Shown: piece by piece, positions 35,197-43,767 of the stretch
Position numbering within the stretch: the first letter of the stretch is position 1
Layout: each line of letters starts with the position of its first letter
DNA from: Afifellaceae bacterium
GTDB taxonomy: Bacteria > Pseudomonadota > Alphaproteobacteria > Rhizobiales > Afifellaceae
NCBI GenBank assembly: GCA_028284625.1
Contig: JANQRH010000016.1
Coordinates: forward strand, 186,001-250,000
Direction: 5' to 3'
DNA length: 64,000 nt
Program-made: the position numbers and the translations under genes
The notes under the pieces: generated by a model
What the model was told of the DNA's origin: nothing
Databases searched by the model: none
Seen by the model: the letters and a program-made list of their open reading frames with translations, nothing else

Positions 35197-36126
35197 ATGT
35201 TCCGCCTCGGCCATCTTTCCGATGTGCATCTCGGGCCGGTCCCGAGCCTGCGTCCCGGCGATCTCGTGACTAAGCGCGTAGTTGGATACGCCAATTGGCG
35301 GCGCACGCGATCCTATTCGCTGGGCTCCGATGCGTTGGAACGGGTGGTCTCAGATCTGCGTGCCCACCGGCCCGACCACATCGCGGTGACCGGCGACCTG
35401 ACGAACATGGCCACCCGCGAAGAGTTTGAGAACGCACGCGCCTGGCTTGAGGCGCTCGGGCCGCCGGAGCACGTCACCGCGATTCCCGGCAATCACGACG
35501 CCTATGTGCCCGGCGCGCACGAACGCTTCCGCCGTCTGTGGGCGCCGTGGATGGCGAGCGACGATGATGCGGCGTTCGTCGGGCCGGCGCTGTTTCCCTT
35601 CATGCGACGCAAGGGACATGTGGCGCTGATCGGCGTCTCTTCTGCGGTCGCCACGGCGCCGTTCATGGCGACCGGCCGCGTGGGCGCAAGCCAGACCAGG
35701 CGCCTCTGCACGCTGCTTGATGAAGCAGGCGCGGCCGGCCTTTTTCGCATCATTCTGATTCACCACCCGCCGAAGCTCATCGACCCGACGAGCGCCTGGC
35801 GCAAGCTCACCGACGGGCGGCGCTTTCGCCGCGCGGTGCAGCAGCACGGCGCCGAGCTGATCCTGCACGGCCACGAACATGTGCGCATGACGACGGCGAT
35901 CAAGGGGCGCAACGGACCGCTTCCGGCAATCGGCGTACCGTCCGGCAGTGCCACGATGCGCGGCGGCACACGGGCCGCGGGCTACGCGCTACACGAGATC
36001 GTTGAGGAGAACGGCGGCTATACGCTGACCGTCATTCACCGGGCGATCGGCCGGTCGGGCGAAATCAGCGAGATGGGGCGCAGCACCTATAAGAGCCCAT
36101 CTAAGAATGCCGGCCGCGCGCCGTGA
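35197..36126 (+). CDS. Calcineurin-like metallophosphoesterase
   Basis: A 309-residue phosphoesterase. The metal ligands are in the five expected blocks: HLSDVHLG (D and H), GDLTNM, GNHDAY, IHHPP and HGHEHV. These proteins use two metals to hydrolyse phosphodiesters or monoesters, such as cyclic nucleotides or Ap4A; substrate unknown. The frame is open 26 codons upstream of the chosen ATG at 35197, but only from there does the fold start at LGHLSDVHLG. No signal peptide, so cytoplasmic. Stands alone. Confidence 0.92.
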   Translation: MFRLGHLSDVHLGPVPSLRPGDLVTKRVVGYANWRRTRSYSLGSDALERVVSDLRAHRPDHIAVTGDLTNMATREEFENARAWLEALGPPEHVTAIPGNHDAYVPGAHERFRRLWAPWMASDDDAAFVGPALFPFMRRKGHVALIGVSSAVATAPFMATGRVGASQTRRLCTLLDEAGAAGLFRIILIHHPPKLIDPTSAWRKLTDGRRFRRAVQQHGAELILHGHEHVRMTTAIKGRNGPLPAIGVPSGSATMRGGTRAAGYALHEIVEENGGYTLTVIHRAIGRSGEISEMGRSTYKSPSKNAGRAP

Positions 36127-36153
36127 GGCCGATTCTTCAAGCATGCTCTGATG

Positions 36154-36717
36154 TCAGCCTACGCTGAACCAGGCATAGGCGAGAAGCAGGAACATGCCGG
36201 CGATCATGCCGAGCCCAAAGCCGCACAATCCCCAGATCAGTGAATACTTATCCGACCCATGCTCTTTGTCGGCGAACAAGCCGCCACGGGCGCTGACTGT
36301 CTTGTTCAGCCAGTCGCCTTCGACCGCCTGCTCGCGCTCCACGACGCGCTCCGCCACGTAACGCGTCACGGCGTCGGCGATGACTTCAAGGCTGGTGCTC
36401 TCCGCCAGCGTCGTGCGGCCAAGCCGGGTGTCCTTGAAGAACTGGTATTGCCGCTTGTCGCGCCCCATCGCCACGAAGCTGGTGGCATCCACCCAATAAC
36501 GCGGCGACTGGCCGGGCAGGATGCCGAGGAGCAGCTGGTCGTGGTCGGGCGGCAGGTCGTTGGCGACGCTTTCCAGCGCCTCGGCCAGAAGCTCAAGCCG
36601 CGCTTGTTCGGCTTCGCGCAAATCCACGACCACGTCGGCACGCTCGGACTGCGCAATCCTGACCTCTCGAATTGCGTGTTTGAGATCAACCACCCGCCTG
36701 CGCCCACTCTCTACCAT
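36154..36717 (-). CDS. Conserved hypothetical protein with C-terminal membrane anchor
   Basis: A 187-residue protein: a charged helical N-terminal region (about 1-60, likely coiled coil, RIAQSERADVVVDLREAEQA), a middle part with YWVDATSFVAMGRDKRQYQF, and one C-terminal membrane helix GFGLGMIAGMFLLLAYAWF. The soluble part would face the cytoplasm. I do not recognise its function, although the segment DKRQYQFFKDTRLGRTTLAE looks conserved-like. Read in the minus direction, it precedes nothing closely; the YbaK gene lies divergent. Confidence 0.7.
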   Translation of the reverse strand: MVESGRRRVVDLKHAIREVRIAQSERADVVVDLREAEQARLELLAEALESVANDLPPDHDQLLLGILPGQSPRYWVDATSFVAMGRDKRQYQFFKDTRLGRTTLAESTSLEVIADAVTRYVAERVVEREQAVEGDWLNKTVSARGGLFADKEHGSDKYSLIWGLCGFGLGMIAGMFLLLAYAWFSVG

Positions 36718-36830
36718 GCCGCGCCAGCCCCTTCACCTATCTCGTCTTTTTGCCCTGGCAGCTGAGTCTAGCAGGTTCCGAACCGCCGCACATGTGACTT
36801 CAGGCCCTTGCTTTTTCGTGGTGAACAGGC

Positions 36831-37307
36831 ATGAGCCAGGTCATGAGAAGCACAGACAGGGTCCGCGCCGCCGCCGAAGCGGCCGGGCTGACGTTGCAGG
36901 TTCGCGAAATGCCGCAAAGCACCCGCACGGCGGAGGATGCGGCTGCAGCCTGCGGAACATCCGTGGGGCAGATCGTCAAATCGCTGATCTTCCGCAAGGC
37001 GGAAAGCGGCGATCCCGTCCTCATCCTGGTCTCCGGCGTGAACCGGGTCGACCAGGAGGCGATGAAGGCTGTCATCGGCGAGAAGCTGGCGCGCATGGAC
37101 GCCAACGACGTGCGTGCGCTGACCGGCTTTGCCATCGGCGGTGTGGCGCCACTTGGCTCGTTGACGCCGCTTGCCACATTCATGGACGAAGACCTCATGG
37201 CCTTCGATAATGTATGGGCGGCTGCCGGTGCGCCGAATGCGGTGTTTGAGGTGAACCCCAAGGCGCTGGCGGAGGCGACGGGGGCGCATGTGGTCTCGGT
37301 GAGCTGA
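36831..37307 (+). CDS. YbaK/EbsC-type aminoacyl-tRNA deacylase
   Basis: A 158-residue cytoplasmic protein of the YbaK/ProX-like trans-editing family. It has the active-site-region text TSVGQIVKSLIFRKAESG, which holds the key Lys, then LILVSGVNRVD, and the GFAIGGVAPLGSLTPLATFM loop, and the C-terminal VFEVNPKALAEATGAHV. Members deacylate mischarged tRNA such as Cys-tRNAPro. Which amino acid it edits is not clear from sequence. It may start at 36831 or at the in-frame ATG at 36843. Convergent with the hydrolase gene. Confidence 0.93.
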   Translation: MSQVMRSTDRVRAAAEAAGLTLQVREMPQSTRTAEDAAAACGTSVGQIVKSLIFRKAESGDPVLILVSGVNRVDQEAMKAVIGEKLARMDANDVRALTGFAIGGVAPLGSLTPLATFMDEDLMAFDNVWAAAGAPNAVFEVNPKALAEATGAHVVSVS

Positions 37308-37320
37308 TGGCGCGCCGCGC

Positions 37321-38079
37321 CTAGCGCGCATTCTCCAGAATGAGGTGAGCCGCGGCGTCCGGGATTTCGTACGGCAGCATGTGGCCGACATCCTCGAAGA
37401 TATGCACACCGATATGGCCCGGCAGCCGATGTGCCTGCCGCGTCGGCAGCACGCGGTCCTGTGTGCCCCAGATGACCTTGGTCGGCATTGTCAGCCGCTC
37501 CAGATCGGCGCGCGGGATCAGCTTCTGCAACCCCTCATCAAAGAAGGTCTCGACGATCTCAAGAAGCGCCGCCGTCGCCCCGTCGGCTTGCCGTGTGCGC
37601 GCCATCTCGGCCGCGAGCGTTTGCGGCACGGGGCGGTTCCACCCAAAGAACTGCTCCAGGAGCAGCGAGAGGTCGGCTTCGTCGCGCGCGGCTGCATAGC
37701 GGCGAAGCAGTCGATGGTTGATCTCGCTGCCAAATCCGCCGGGCGCCAGCAATGTGAGGGAGGCCGTGCGCGCCGGATCATTTAGCGCCGCCAGTGCCGC
37801 CGCCGCTCCACCCATGGAATGACCGACCAGATGCGCATGGGAGATGTCGCGTTGGGCAAGCGCGGCCAAAACCGCACGGGCCGCGACGCCGGCGCCGCCC
37901 GGCCGGCAGCCGAGCGAGCCGCCATGACCCGGCAAGTCGAACGCCAAGGTGCGCCGCCCGCCGAGCCGCTCGACAATCGCGTCCCAGGCGGCATGCGTGC
38001 CGCCGAAGCCATGCAGGAGCACGATCGGCACATCGCCGACGCCACGCTCCGCGGCAAACAACTCGGATCTGTCCGTCAA
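37321..38079 (-). CDS. Alpha/beta hydrolase
   Basis: A 252-residue alpha/beta hydrolase. The oxyanion-hole region is LLHGFGGTHAAW, the nucleophile S88 is in GHSMGG, the acid is probably D208 in WGTQDRVLP and the base H233 in DVGHMLP, a full triad. The general look is that of lactonase/esterase-type enzymes such as AcoC-linked hydrolases, but the substrate is unknown. Predicted to be cytoplasmic. It ends 13 bases before the convergent deacylase gene. Confidence 0.92.
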   Translation of the reverse strand: MTDRSELFAAERGVGDVPIVLLHGFGGTHAAWDAIVERLGGRRTLAFDLPGHGGSLGCRPGGAGVAARAVLAALAQRDISHAHLVGHSMGGAAAALAALNDPARTASLTLLAPGGFGSEINHRLLRRYAAARDEADLSLLLEQFFGWNRPVPQTLAAEMARTRQADGATAALLEIVETFFDEGLQKLIPRADLERLTMPTKVIWGTQDRVLPTRQAHRLPGHIGVHIFEDVGHMLPYEIPDAAAHLILENAR

Positions 38080-38161
38080 TCCGCCACCGCCCAGGCGCGT
38101 CGTCTCATCGAAGGGGGCCTACCATTTCAGGCGGCCGAGGTCATTCGGTGCGCGAAGCCGA

Positions 38162-38578
38162 TCAGTTCTGCAGGATGATGCGGGTGTTCCGCGGCCCGTT
38201 GCGCCGCACCAGATTGTAGAGCGTGCGGGCATTCTTCGGATGCAGACGGACGCAGCCATGCGACGCGGGGCGGCCAAGGTTACGAATATGGTTGGTGCCG
38301 TGGATGGCGTAACCGCCGTGGAAGAAGATGGAATGCGGCATCGGCGCCATGTCGTATTTTCGCGAGTACCACATCTTGTGCATGCGGGTCGGCCGAAACG
38401 TGCCGCGCGGCGTGCGGTAGGGCTTTCGTCCCGTAGAGACTCTCCAGGAATAGAGGACGTTGCCGTTCTCCGAGACCGTCATGGTCTGCTTGGAGATATC
38501 GATGCGGGCAACAACACCCGCGGACGCACTTCCGGCCGCAAATGCAAAGACCAGTACAAACAACGCAAACAGACGCAT
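38162..38578 (-). CDS. L,D-transpeptidase (YkuD)
   Basis: A 138-residue secreted protein: a signal peptide (1-20, LFALFVLVFAFAAGSASA) and a short YkuD domain with H93 in IHGTN and the nucleophile C109 in SHGCVRLH. It cross-links peptidoglycan at m-DAP residues or attaches protein to the wall, in the periplasm. The small size, with little outside the catalytic domain, is usual for Rhizobiales, which carry many such paralogues. Same strand as the hydrolase gene, 82 bases upstream. Confidence 0.94.
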   Translation of the reverse strand: MRLFALFVLVFAFAAGSASAGVVARIDISKQTMTVSENGNVLYSWRVSTGRKPYRTPRGTFRPTRMHKMWYSRKYDMAPMPHSIFFHGGYAIHGTNHIRNLGRPASHGCVRLHPKNARTLYNLVRRNGPRNTRIILQN

Positions 38579-38752
38579 GACGCTACTCCCCCAGATAGGG
38601 TGAGGCTAACTGTCAAGCGCTTGTCGGACAATCCCTAAGTGCTGCGGGAGAACCTATCGGCCATCACATTGTCGGGATCGTGACACAAAGCCGCCGCAAA
38701 GGCCGAACGAGACCTTGGCTTCATCTTTTTAGACGGAAGTCTTCTTCGTGCA

Positions 38753-38780
38753 CCTGCCGGCTGCGCTGGCAGCCGGCAGG
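38753..38780 (-). terminator. Stem-loop after the TadG-like gene
   Basis: CCTGCCGGCTGC at 38753-38764 pairs perfectly with GCAGCCGGCAGG at 38769-38780 around the loop GCTG. It lies 11 bases past the stop of the TadG-like gene on its own strand. No T-run follows directly, so it may be a Rho-assisted terminator or a 3'-end protecting hairpin. Confidence 0.6.
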
Positions 38781-38790
38781 GCACACTCGA

Positions 38791-40518
38791 TCACATTGCG
38801 AGGTGGATCTCGGAGAGGTCCTCGCCGATCGTCTGGAAGATGTCGTCGAGCTCCTGGCTGTTCGGCGCGTCGAAGTAGAGCGGATTGCCGTCAGTGTCCT
38901 TGCTGGCGCAATTGCGCATCAAGGTCTTCGTGGACTCGCCGATGGAGCCGAAGGTGATGGTGTAAAGGCGGATGCCTCCGTCCTTGGCGTTGGTGCAGAG
39001 CGTCGACGTCTTGCCGTCAAGGTTCGTCTTCGCCGTCGATTCAGACGGATCGGAGTTGACGCTCATGTTCTGCAGCCGCCGGCGGACCTTGTTGCCGCCG
39101 CCAAGGTTGAGGTTCACCGCCGTGCCCGGATAGTTGTAGGCGGAGAAGGTGCCTTTGTTCCAGTTGTCGGAATCGGTGATGGAGATCGACGGGGAGTTCT
39201 CGCCGTCCGTCAGAAGCACAATGGCCTTGACGGTCTTCGCGTAATCCTCGTCCTCCGGCCCGATGCCTTCGGTATAGGGCGCGTTGGGCGACAGCACGTG
39301 CCAACCCCAGGCGAGGCCGACGGGAATGAAGGTGCCGGTGGCGCCCTGCGACTGCATGGCATTGATGGCGTTGAGAACCGTCGTCTCGTCCGTCGTCAGC
39401 GCTGTCAGCGGGCGCGGGCAACCGCGGTTCGGGCCATACGAATACGGGTAGGTCGTATCCTTCTTGCCGCTCTGCCATTGGATCTGGTTGGGGTTCGATT
39501 TGTTGTATTTCTTGATGTTCCTCTGCCGTTTGTCCCAATTCCCCGAGACACCGTCTTTCAGGTAGTCGTTCCAGGCGTCGTAGGAATCCGGCTCGTCCGG
39601 CCAGAACATCGGGACGAAGAGCGTGTTGGGGATGCCCGCCGTCGGCGTCGTGTCGAGAACATCGTAAGGCTCGGCGCGCATCTCCACGCAGCCCGCCCAA
39701 GACACCCCGAGCTTCTCGTAGAACCAGCGCGGGCCAAGCCGCCGCTTGACGCCGCTGAACTTCTTCTTGTTGAAGTTGATACCTGTATAGTACGGCTGCG
39801 TGGAATCGTCGGTGGTCGACTCATCCGACCATTCGATCCACGACGGCGGATTGGACGAACTGACGTTGACGTTGACCGATCCCTCAAAGGGTACCAGCGC
39901 GACCTTGAGCTTGTCTTCGCCGCCGCCCTCATTCATCTCGTCCATGAGATCTTCGACAAGCGTCTTGGCGGCGCATTTCAGCCCTGCCATGCGCGTGCTG
40001 CCGGTTCCGCAGGGATTGGAGCCGGCCGACCAAGCCATGGAGCCGGTGTTGTCGAAGACCAGCGCCAGCTCAACCTGATTAGAGCCGCGAACCACCTCCG
40101 ACACGATGTCCATGTCCATCGACATGATGCCCTCGCCATCGGACGCGAAATAGCCGAGCGGCAGGAAGATCGTCTTCATGGCCCCGTCGGCGGAGACGAT
40201 GTAGCCTCTGTCGGTGAGATCGACGTCGAAATCCTCAACCGTGAACTCGCCATCGCCAACCGGGAACGAGGTGACGTAGTTCTCAACAAAGGCCGTCGCC
40301 TGCGCCTCGTTGTATCCCTCGCCCTGCCTGGCCAGCGCCAGGGCGGCTGCATCAACCGCGTTGGCGAGCTCAGCCTTGTAGCGGGCGTAGCGCGTGATAT
40401 CGATTGCGCCGCCCATGACGAGGAGCAGCGGAAGCGCCGACGCGGCGAACAGGATGAAGACATTGCCCCGCTGGTCGCGGCCCAGGCTGGCGCAGACATC
40501 TTTCAGGGTGCGTAGCAT
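38791..40518 (-). CDS. TadG-like pilus protein with VWA domain
   Basis: A 575-residue protein with an N-terminal TadE/TadG-like anchor (GNVFILFAASALPLLLVMGG) followed by a helix rich in Ala and charged residues, and a large VWA domain beginning LALVFDNTGSM, which holds the D-x-T-x-S metal site. Most of the protein would lie in the periplasm or outside. Similar to Rhizobiales TadG proteins of the tight-adherence (Flp pilus) apparatus, but no other tad gene is in the window. The ATG at 40518 has a GGGAAG site and gives a normal signal; an earlier GTG/ATG adds twelve residues. Divergent from the MFS gene. Confidence 0.88.
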   Translation of the reverse strand: MLRTLKDVCASLGRDQRGNVFILFAASALPLLLVMGGAIDITRYARYKAELANAVDAAALALARQGEGYNEAQATAFVENYVTSFPVGDGEFTVEDFDVDLTDRGYIVSADGAMKTIFLPLGYFASDGEGIMSMDMDIVSEVVRGSNQVELALVFDNTGSMAWSAGSNPCGTGSTRMAGLKCAAKTLVEDLMDEMNEGGGEDKLKVALVPFEGSVNVNVSSSNPPSWIEWSDESTTDDSTQPYYTGINFNKKKFSGVKRRLGPRWFYEKLGVSWAGCVEMRAEPYDVLDTTPTAGIPNTLFVPMFWPDEPDSYDAWNDYLKDGVSGNWDKRQRNIKKYNKSNPNQIQWQSGKKDTTYPYSYGPNRGCPRPLTALTTDETTVLNAINAMQSQGATGTFIPVGLAWGWHVLSPNAPYTEGIGPEDEDYAKTVKAIVLLTDGENSPSISITDSDNWNKGTFSAYNYPGTAVNLNLGGGNKVRRRLQNMSVNSDPSESTAKTNLDGKTSTLCTNAKDGGIRLYTITFGSIGESTKTLMRNCASKDTDGNPLYFDAPNSQELDDIFQTIGEDLSEIHLAM

Positions 40519-40871
40519 CTCAATCTTCCCGGCAAATGGGTTCACTTTGCACAACGAAATAGAGAAAAAGATCAGTAATACCCCTTACGAACATGGTTAA
40601 CGGGTCGAAGGCTAAAGATTTCCTTAAACGCAGGACCGAGACACAGCTTTCCTCGCAGAGCCGGCAAAGCCCGATCATCACCGCGGAACGCCGCGGCCGG
40701 CGCGTCCCCCGATGTCGCGATGTGGCGCCTAGCCCTTAGCGGCCGGTTGATTGGAACCGCAAATAATCGCAAGAAATGCCGGGCATCGCGTTAACTTCCG
40801 TCAGCTCTGGAACCCAAAATGCAAGAGAGTGTTGTCGTGCTCGTTGAATCCTCCAACGCTCACTCTCTCTG
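40519..40871. other. 353-base divergent gap between TadG-like and MFS genes
   Basis: Holds the promoters of the two divergent genes. The part next to the TadG-like start (about 40550-40620) is relatively AT-rich. No tRNA, repeat or convincing small gene was seen. A single GTTAAC-like site near 40596-40601 is mentioned under rejected items. Confidence 0.5.
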
Positions 40872-42065
40872 ATGGAGCACGGCCTTACCGGACAACCGGT
40901 TCCCCCTTCTGAAGTGCATGCGCTGGGCGCCGTGCGGCGCGCCCGCTGGGCCACGGCCACCATCTTCCTGATCAACGGAGCGGTCCTCGGCACCTGGGCA
41001 GCGCACATCCCTCTGGTGGAGGCGCGGCTCGGCATCTCGCACGCGACGCTCGGGATCGCGCTCCTGTTCATGGCAGCGGGCGCGCTGATCGCCATGCCGC
41101 TGACGGGCGGCGCCATTGCGCGCTATGGCAGCGCGGCAGTGATCCGCGCCGCCACCATCGTCCTATTGGTCGCCCTTCCCTTCCCCCTCGTCGCCCCTTA
41201 TCCAGCCCTCCTGATGGCGGCGCTGTTTCTGTTTGGGGCAGCGAACGGCGTGCTGGACGTCTCAATGAACGCACATGGCGTGCTGGTGGAGCGGCGGCTC
41301 GGCCGTGCCGTCATGTCGTCGCTGCACGGCATGTGGAGCCTTGGCGGTCTGACGGGCGCCGGATTGGCGGCCATCCTTTTGCCGGTGGTCGCGCCGCTCA
41401 TGCAGGTGTTCGCCATGCTGGCCCTGGCCGCCATTGCGGCGCTGGTAGCGCTCGCCTTGCTGCTTCCCTCAAGCGATGACGGCCAGGCCGGCAGAGTGAC
41501 GTTCGCCTTGCCGAGCCGGGCCACGCTCGGGCTCGGCGTTTTGTGCTTCTTGTGCATGAGCAGTGAGGGTGCGGTTCTCGATTGGGGCGCGCTGCATCTG
41601 GCGAGCAGCTTCGAGCACGGCGCTGGATTTGCGGCGACTGGATATGCCGTATTCTCCGCCGCCATGGCCGCCGCTCGTTTTGCCGGCGACCGGATGCGCG
41701 GCGCGTTGGGGGCAGTGGCGCTGGTGCGCGGAAGCGGGTTTCTGGCGGCGGCGGGGATGATTGTCGTGCTGACCGTGCCGTCGCCGGCGATCGCGGTCGC
41801 CGGCTTTGCGCTGGTCGGCCTTGGATTGGCGAACCTCGTTCCGGTCTTCTTCGGCGTGGCCGGGCGGATCACGTCGCAGGAGGCCGGGGGCGCAATCGCG
41901 GCGGTCGCGACGCTTGGCTATACGGGATTTCTGCTCGGGCCACCGGTCATCGGGTTTGTGGCCGACGCGGCCGGTCTTAGCCGTGCGCTGGGATTGATCG
42001 TGCTTGGCTGCCTGGCGATCGCGCTCTCCGCCAATGTCGTGCGCGGATCCGACAATCGCGGCTGA
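40872..42065 (+). CDS. MFS transporter (YbjJ-like)
   Basis: A 397-residue inner-membrane protein with 12 helices. The first helix text ATIFLINGAVLGTWAAHIPL, the loop LGISHATLGIALLFMAAGAL and GAANGVLDVSMNAHGVLVER, then the seventh-to-eighth helix RFAGDRMRG segment fit the YbjJ-like MFS group that exports sugars or drugs with protons. Substrate unknown. The first ATG at 40872 follows AGGAGTGAGAG-type purine text. Divergent from the TadG-like gene. No regulator is adjacent. Confidence 0.9.
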   Translation: MEHGLTGQPVPPSEVHALGAVRRARWATATIFLINGAVLGTWAAHIPLVEARLGISHATLGIALLFMAAGALIAMPLTGGAIARYGSAAVIRAATIVLLVALPFPLVAPYPALLMAALFLFGAANGVLDVSMNAHGVLVERRLGRAVMSSLHGMWSLGGLTGAGLAAILLPVVAPLMQVFAMLALAAIAALVALALLLPSSDDGQAGRVTFALPSRATLGLGVLCFLCMSSEGAVLDWGALHLASSFEHGAGFAATGYAVFSAAMAAARFAGDRMRGALGAVALVRGSGFLAAAGMIVVLTVPSPAIAVAGFALVGLGLANLVPVFFGVAGRITSQEAGGAIAAVATLGYTGFLLGPPVIGFVADAAGLSRALGLIVLGCLAIALSANVVRGSDNRG

Positions 42066-42173
42066 CGGCCGCCCTCGCAGGACGTCCACGCAACAACCGG
42101 CCATTCACCATGATCGCTTGAATTGCGCCGGCGAGCCGACCCGCCAGCCGGCCAGTTCGGCTAGTCTAAGCCC

Positions 42174-42476
42174 CTATTCGGCCGCTTCGCTGTCGCTCTC
42201 GCCCTTCTTGCGCTTATCGGGCGCCTCGATTTCGCGTCCGCCAAGGCCTTTGAGGGGCGGAAGCTTGTTCACGCCACTGGAATCGTAGGTCGTGATCTCC
42301 AGATCGCCCTCGGCTGCGCGCAATGCGCGGAGAAAAATGTCCAGTTCCATCAACGTCATCCGCAGATAGGCTTCCGACGCCTGGCGCTTCTTGCTCTCAT
42401 CCAGCACGGAGAGCGAAAAACCCATCCGTTCGAGATCGAAGTCCCGGATCTCAATCCCGAGATTGAGGTTGCTCAT
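42174..42476 (-). CDS. Small hypothetical protein (about 100 residues)
   Basis: A 100-residue protein beginning MSNLNLGIEIRDFDLERMG with the helix YLRMTLMELDIFLRALRAAE and an acidic, Lys-rich C-terminus (PDKRKKGESDSEAAE). No membrane segment, no signal peptide, no family I recognise. The ATG at 42476 is preceded by GGGGAG; an in-frame GTG at 42485 would add three residues. It is the first of three small unknown genes in 1.5 kb; convergent with the MFS gene. Confidence 0.6.
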   Translation of the reverse strand: MSNLNLGIEIRDFDLERMGFSLSVLDESKKRQASEAYLRMTLMELDIFLRALRAAEGDLEITTYDSSGVNKLPPLKGLGGREIEAPDKRKKGESDSEAAE

Positions 42477-42683
42477 GTTCGCCACTCCCCTGCTACTCGC
42501 CGACCCGTTGCACTATTCACATGTCATCAATGATCATCCACCGAGCCGCGGTTCCACACAAGAGCCATTTATTGGTGAAAGCACGCCGCGCGGCCAGCCT
42601 GCCCGCATCGGCACCCCAATCCTGCCGGACAAATTGGCTACGGCTGAAAGAAGTCGATAAGATGACACGCCTCGGGAGGCCCC

Positions 42684-43037
42684 ATGTTCATCCGCACCGC
42701 CCTTTTGGCGCTCGCTTTTTCGGCGGGAGTCGGCGCTTCTGCGGCCGCCACCTTTGCCGATGCCGCCCGCCTGCTTGACGGGGCGTGGCATGGCGACGCG
42801 TTTGTCCTGAGGATCGACGCGGAGCGCGCGCAGGCGAGCCTGGCGGCCGATCGCCCGTTTGAGTGGGAGCGCTTCATCATCAAGGATATCCAGGGCGACG
42901 CCGTCATTTTCGCCATCGGGGCGGAGCTTTTTGAGGCGAAGATCGGGGCTGAGACGCTGACGCTCACCAGCACCAGCTTTCGCGGCGCACGTGTCCTTTT
43001 CCGCGACACAACGCTGCGCGGAACGGCCTCGGACTAG
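42684..43037 (+). CDS. Small secreted hypothetical protein
   Basis: A 117-residue protein with a signal peptide (1-22, LALAFSAGVGASAAA) and a mature domain dominated by beta strands: DAARLLDGAWHGDAFVLRID, ADRPFEWERFIIKDI, DAVIFAIGAELFEAKIG and ETLTLTSTSFRGARVLFRD. It should go to the periplasm. No family recognised. A GGGAGGCC ribosome-binding site lies just before the ATG at 42684. The gene is on the plus strand with the unknown gene at 43178. Confidence 0.7.
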   Translation: MFIRTALLALAFSAGVGASAAATFADAARLLDGAWHGDAFVLRIDAERAQASLAADRPFEWERFIIKDIQGDAVIFAIGAELFEAKIGAETLTLTSTSFRGARVLFRDTTLRGTASD

Positions 43038-43177
43038 GTGCCTGAAGCGGCGGAAGGTGACGATGGGACAAAATGCCTGCCGGCGGCTTGAGCGGCGATG
43101 CGGGCCACGCCAATGTGCGGGGCCGGTCGGAGCACCCGGCATGCCCGCTTCGCAGTTACCAGACGCAAGGACACGCA

Positions 43178-43699
43178 GTGCAAGACGCTGAAGACGATCG
43201 CGGCGATCGCCCGAGCAATGCGGTGTCGGCTCCGACTGCGGCGGCGGGGCCGGACGCGCGCGCGGCGCTGTCGATTGAAATCTCGCGTCTGGTGGCGCGT
43301 GTGCTTGCCGACGAAACGATTGATCGACAAGCGGAGGCGGATCGGCTGGCGCGGCTATTTCCCGGTGCCGGAATGTCGGGCGAAATGGTCGCCCAGGCCA
43401 TCGATAGTGCGGCGGGAATGGTCGGCATGATGCGCCAGGACGGTGCGGCCGATGCGGAGGCCGATGCGAGCGCTCAGCAGGAGGCCGGCGACGACGGGAT
43501 CGCGATGCCGCAGGCCCAATTGCTGCCCGACGCGGACGATCCCGTCGCCGAAGACATCGCGGCGGACGGACACGCTGCACCGTCGGACGTTGGAGAGAAG
43601 CCCACCGAACCGGCGACAAAGACGGATTCCGGCGTCGCGATCACGCGTAACGTCGCGGCAGCTGTTCGGCGGGCGTTGTTCGGCGGCCGGCGGCGCTGA
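43178..43699 (+). CDS. Hypothetical Ala/Asp-rich protein
   Basis: About 173 residues of low-complexity, acidic text with one better-ordered helix around RAALSIEISRLVARVLADET and the motif ADRLARLFPGAGMSGEMVAQ. The middle is Asp/Ala/Pro-rich and likely disordered; the end AAVRRALFGGRRR is basic. No membrane segment. The GTG at 43178 with AAGGA 6 bases before it is the best start; an in-frame ATG at 43073 lacks a site. No function recognised. Codon pattern is consistent with coding, but confidence is limited by low complexity. Confidence 0.5.
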   Translation: MQDAEDDRGDRPSNAVSAPTAAAGPDARAALSIEISRLVARVLADETIDRQAEADRLARLFPGAGMSGEMVAQAIDSAAGMVGMMRQDGAADAEADASAQQEAGDDGIAMPQAQLLPDADDPVAEDIAADGHAAPSDVGEKPTEPATKTDSGVAITRNVAAAVRRALFGGRRR

Positions 43700-43767
43700 A
43701 AGTGCTGCGGCTTCGGAAGAAGCGTATTCGGCGGTCATGCGACGCTCAGGAATAAGGAGAAGCGAGA

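Noticed and set aside
38680-40515. A 611-codon frame opposite the TadG-like gene
   Set aside because: Arg/Val-rich text without domain; the opposite strand encodes a VWA protein with signal anchor.
40594-40604. GTTAAC-like site as a CtrA box
   Set aside because: A CtrA box needs TTAA-N7-TTAA; only one half is seen here.
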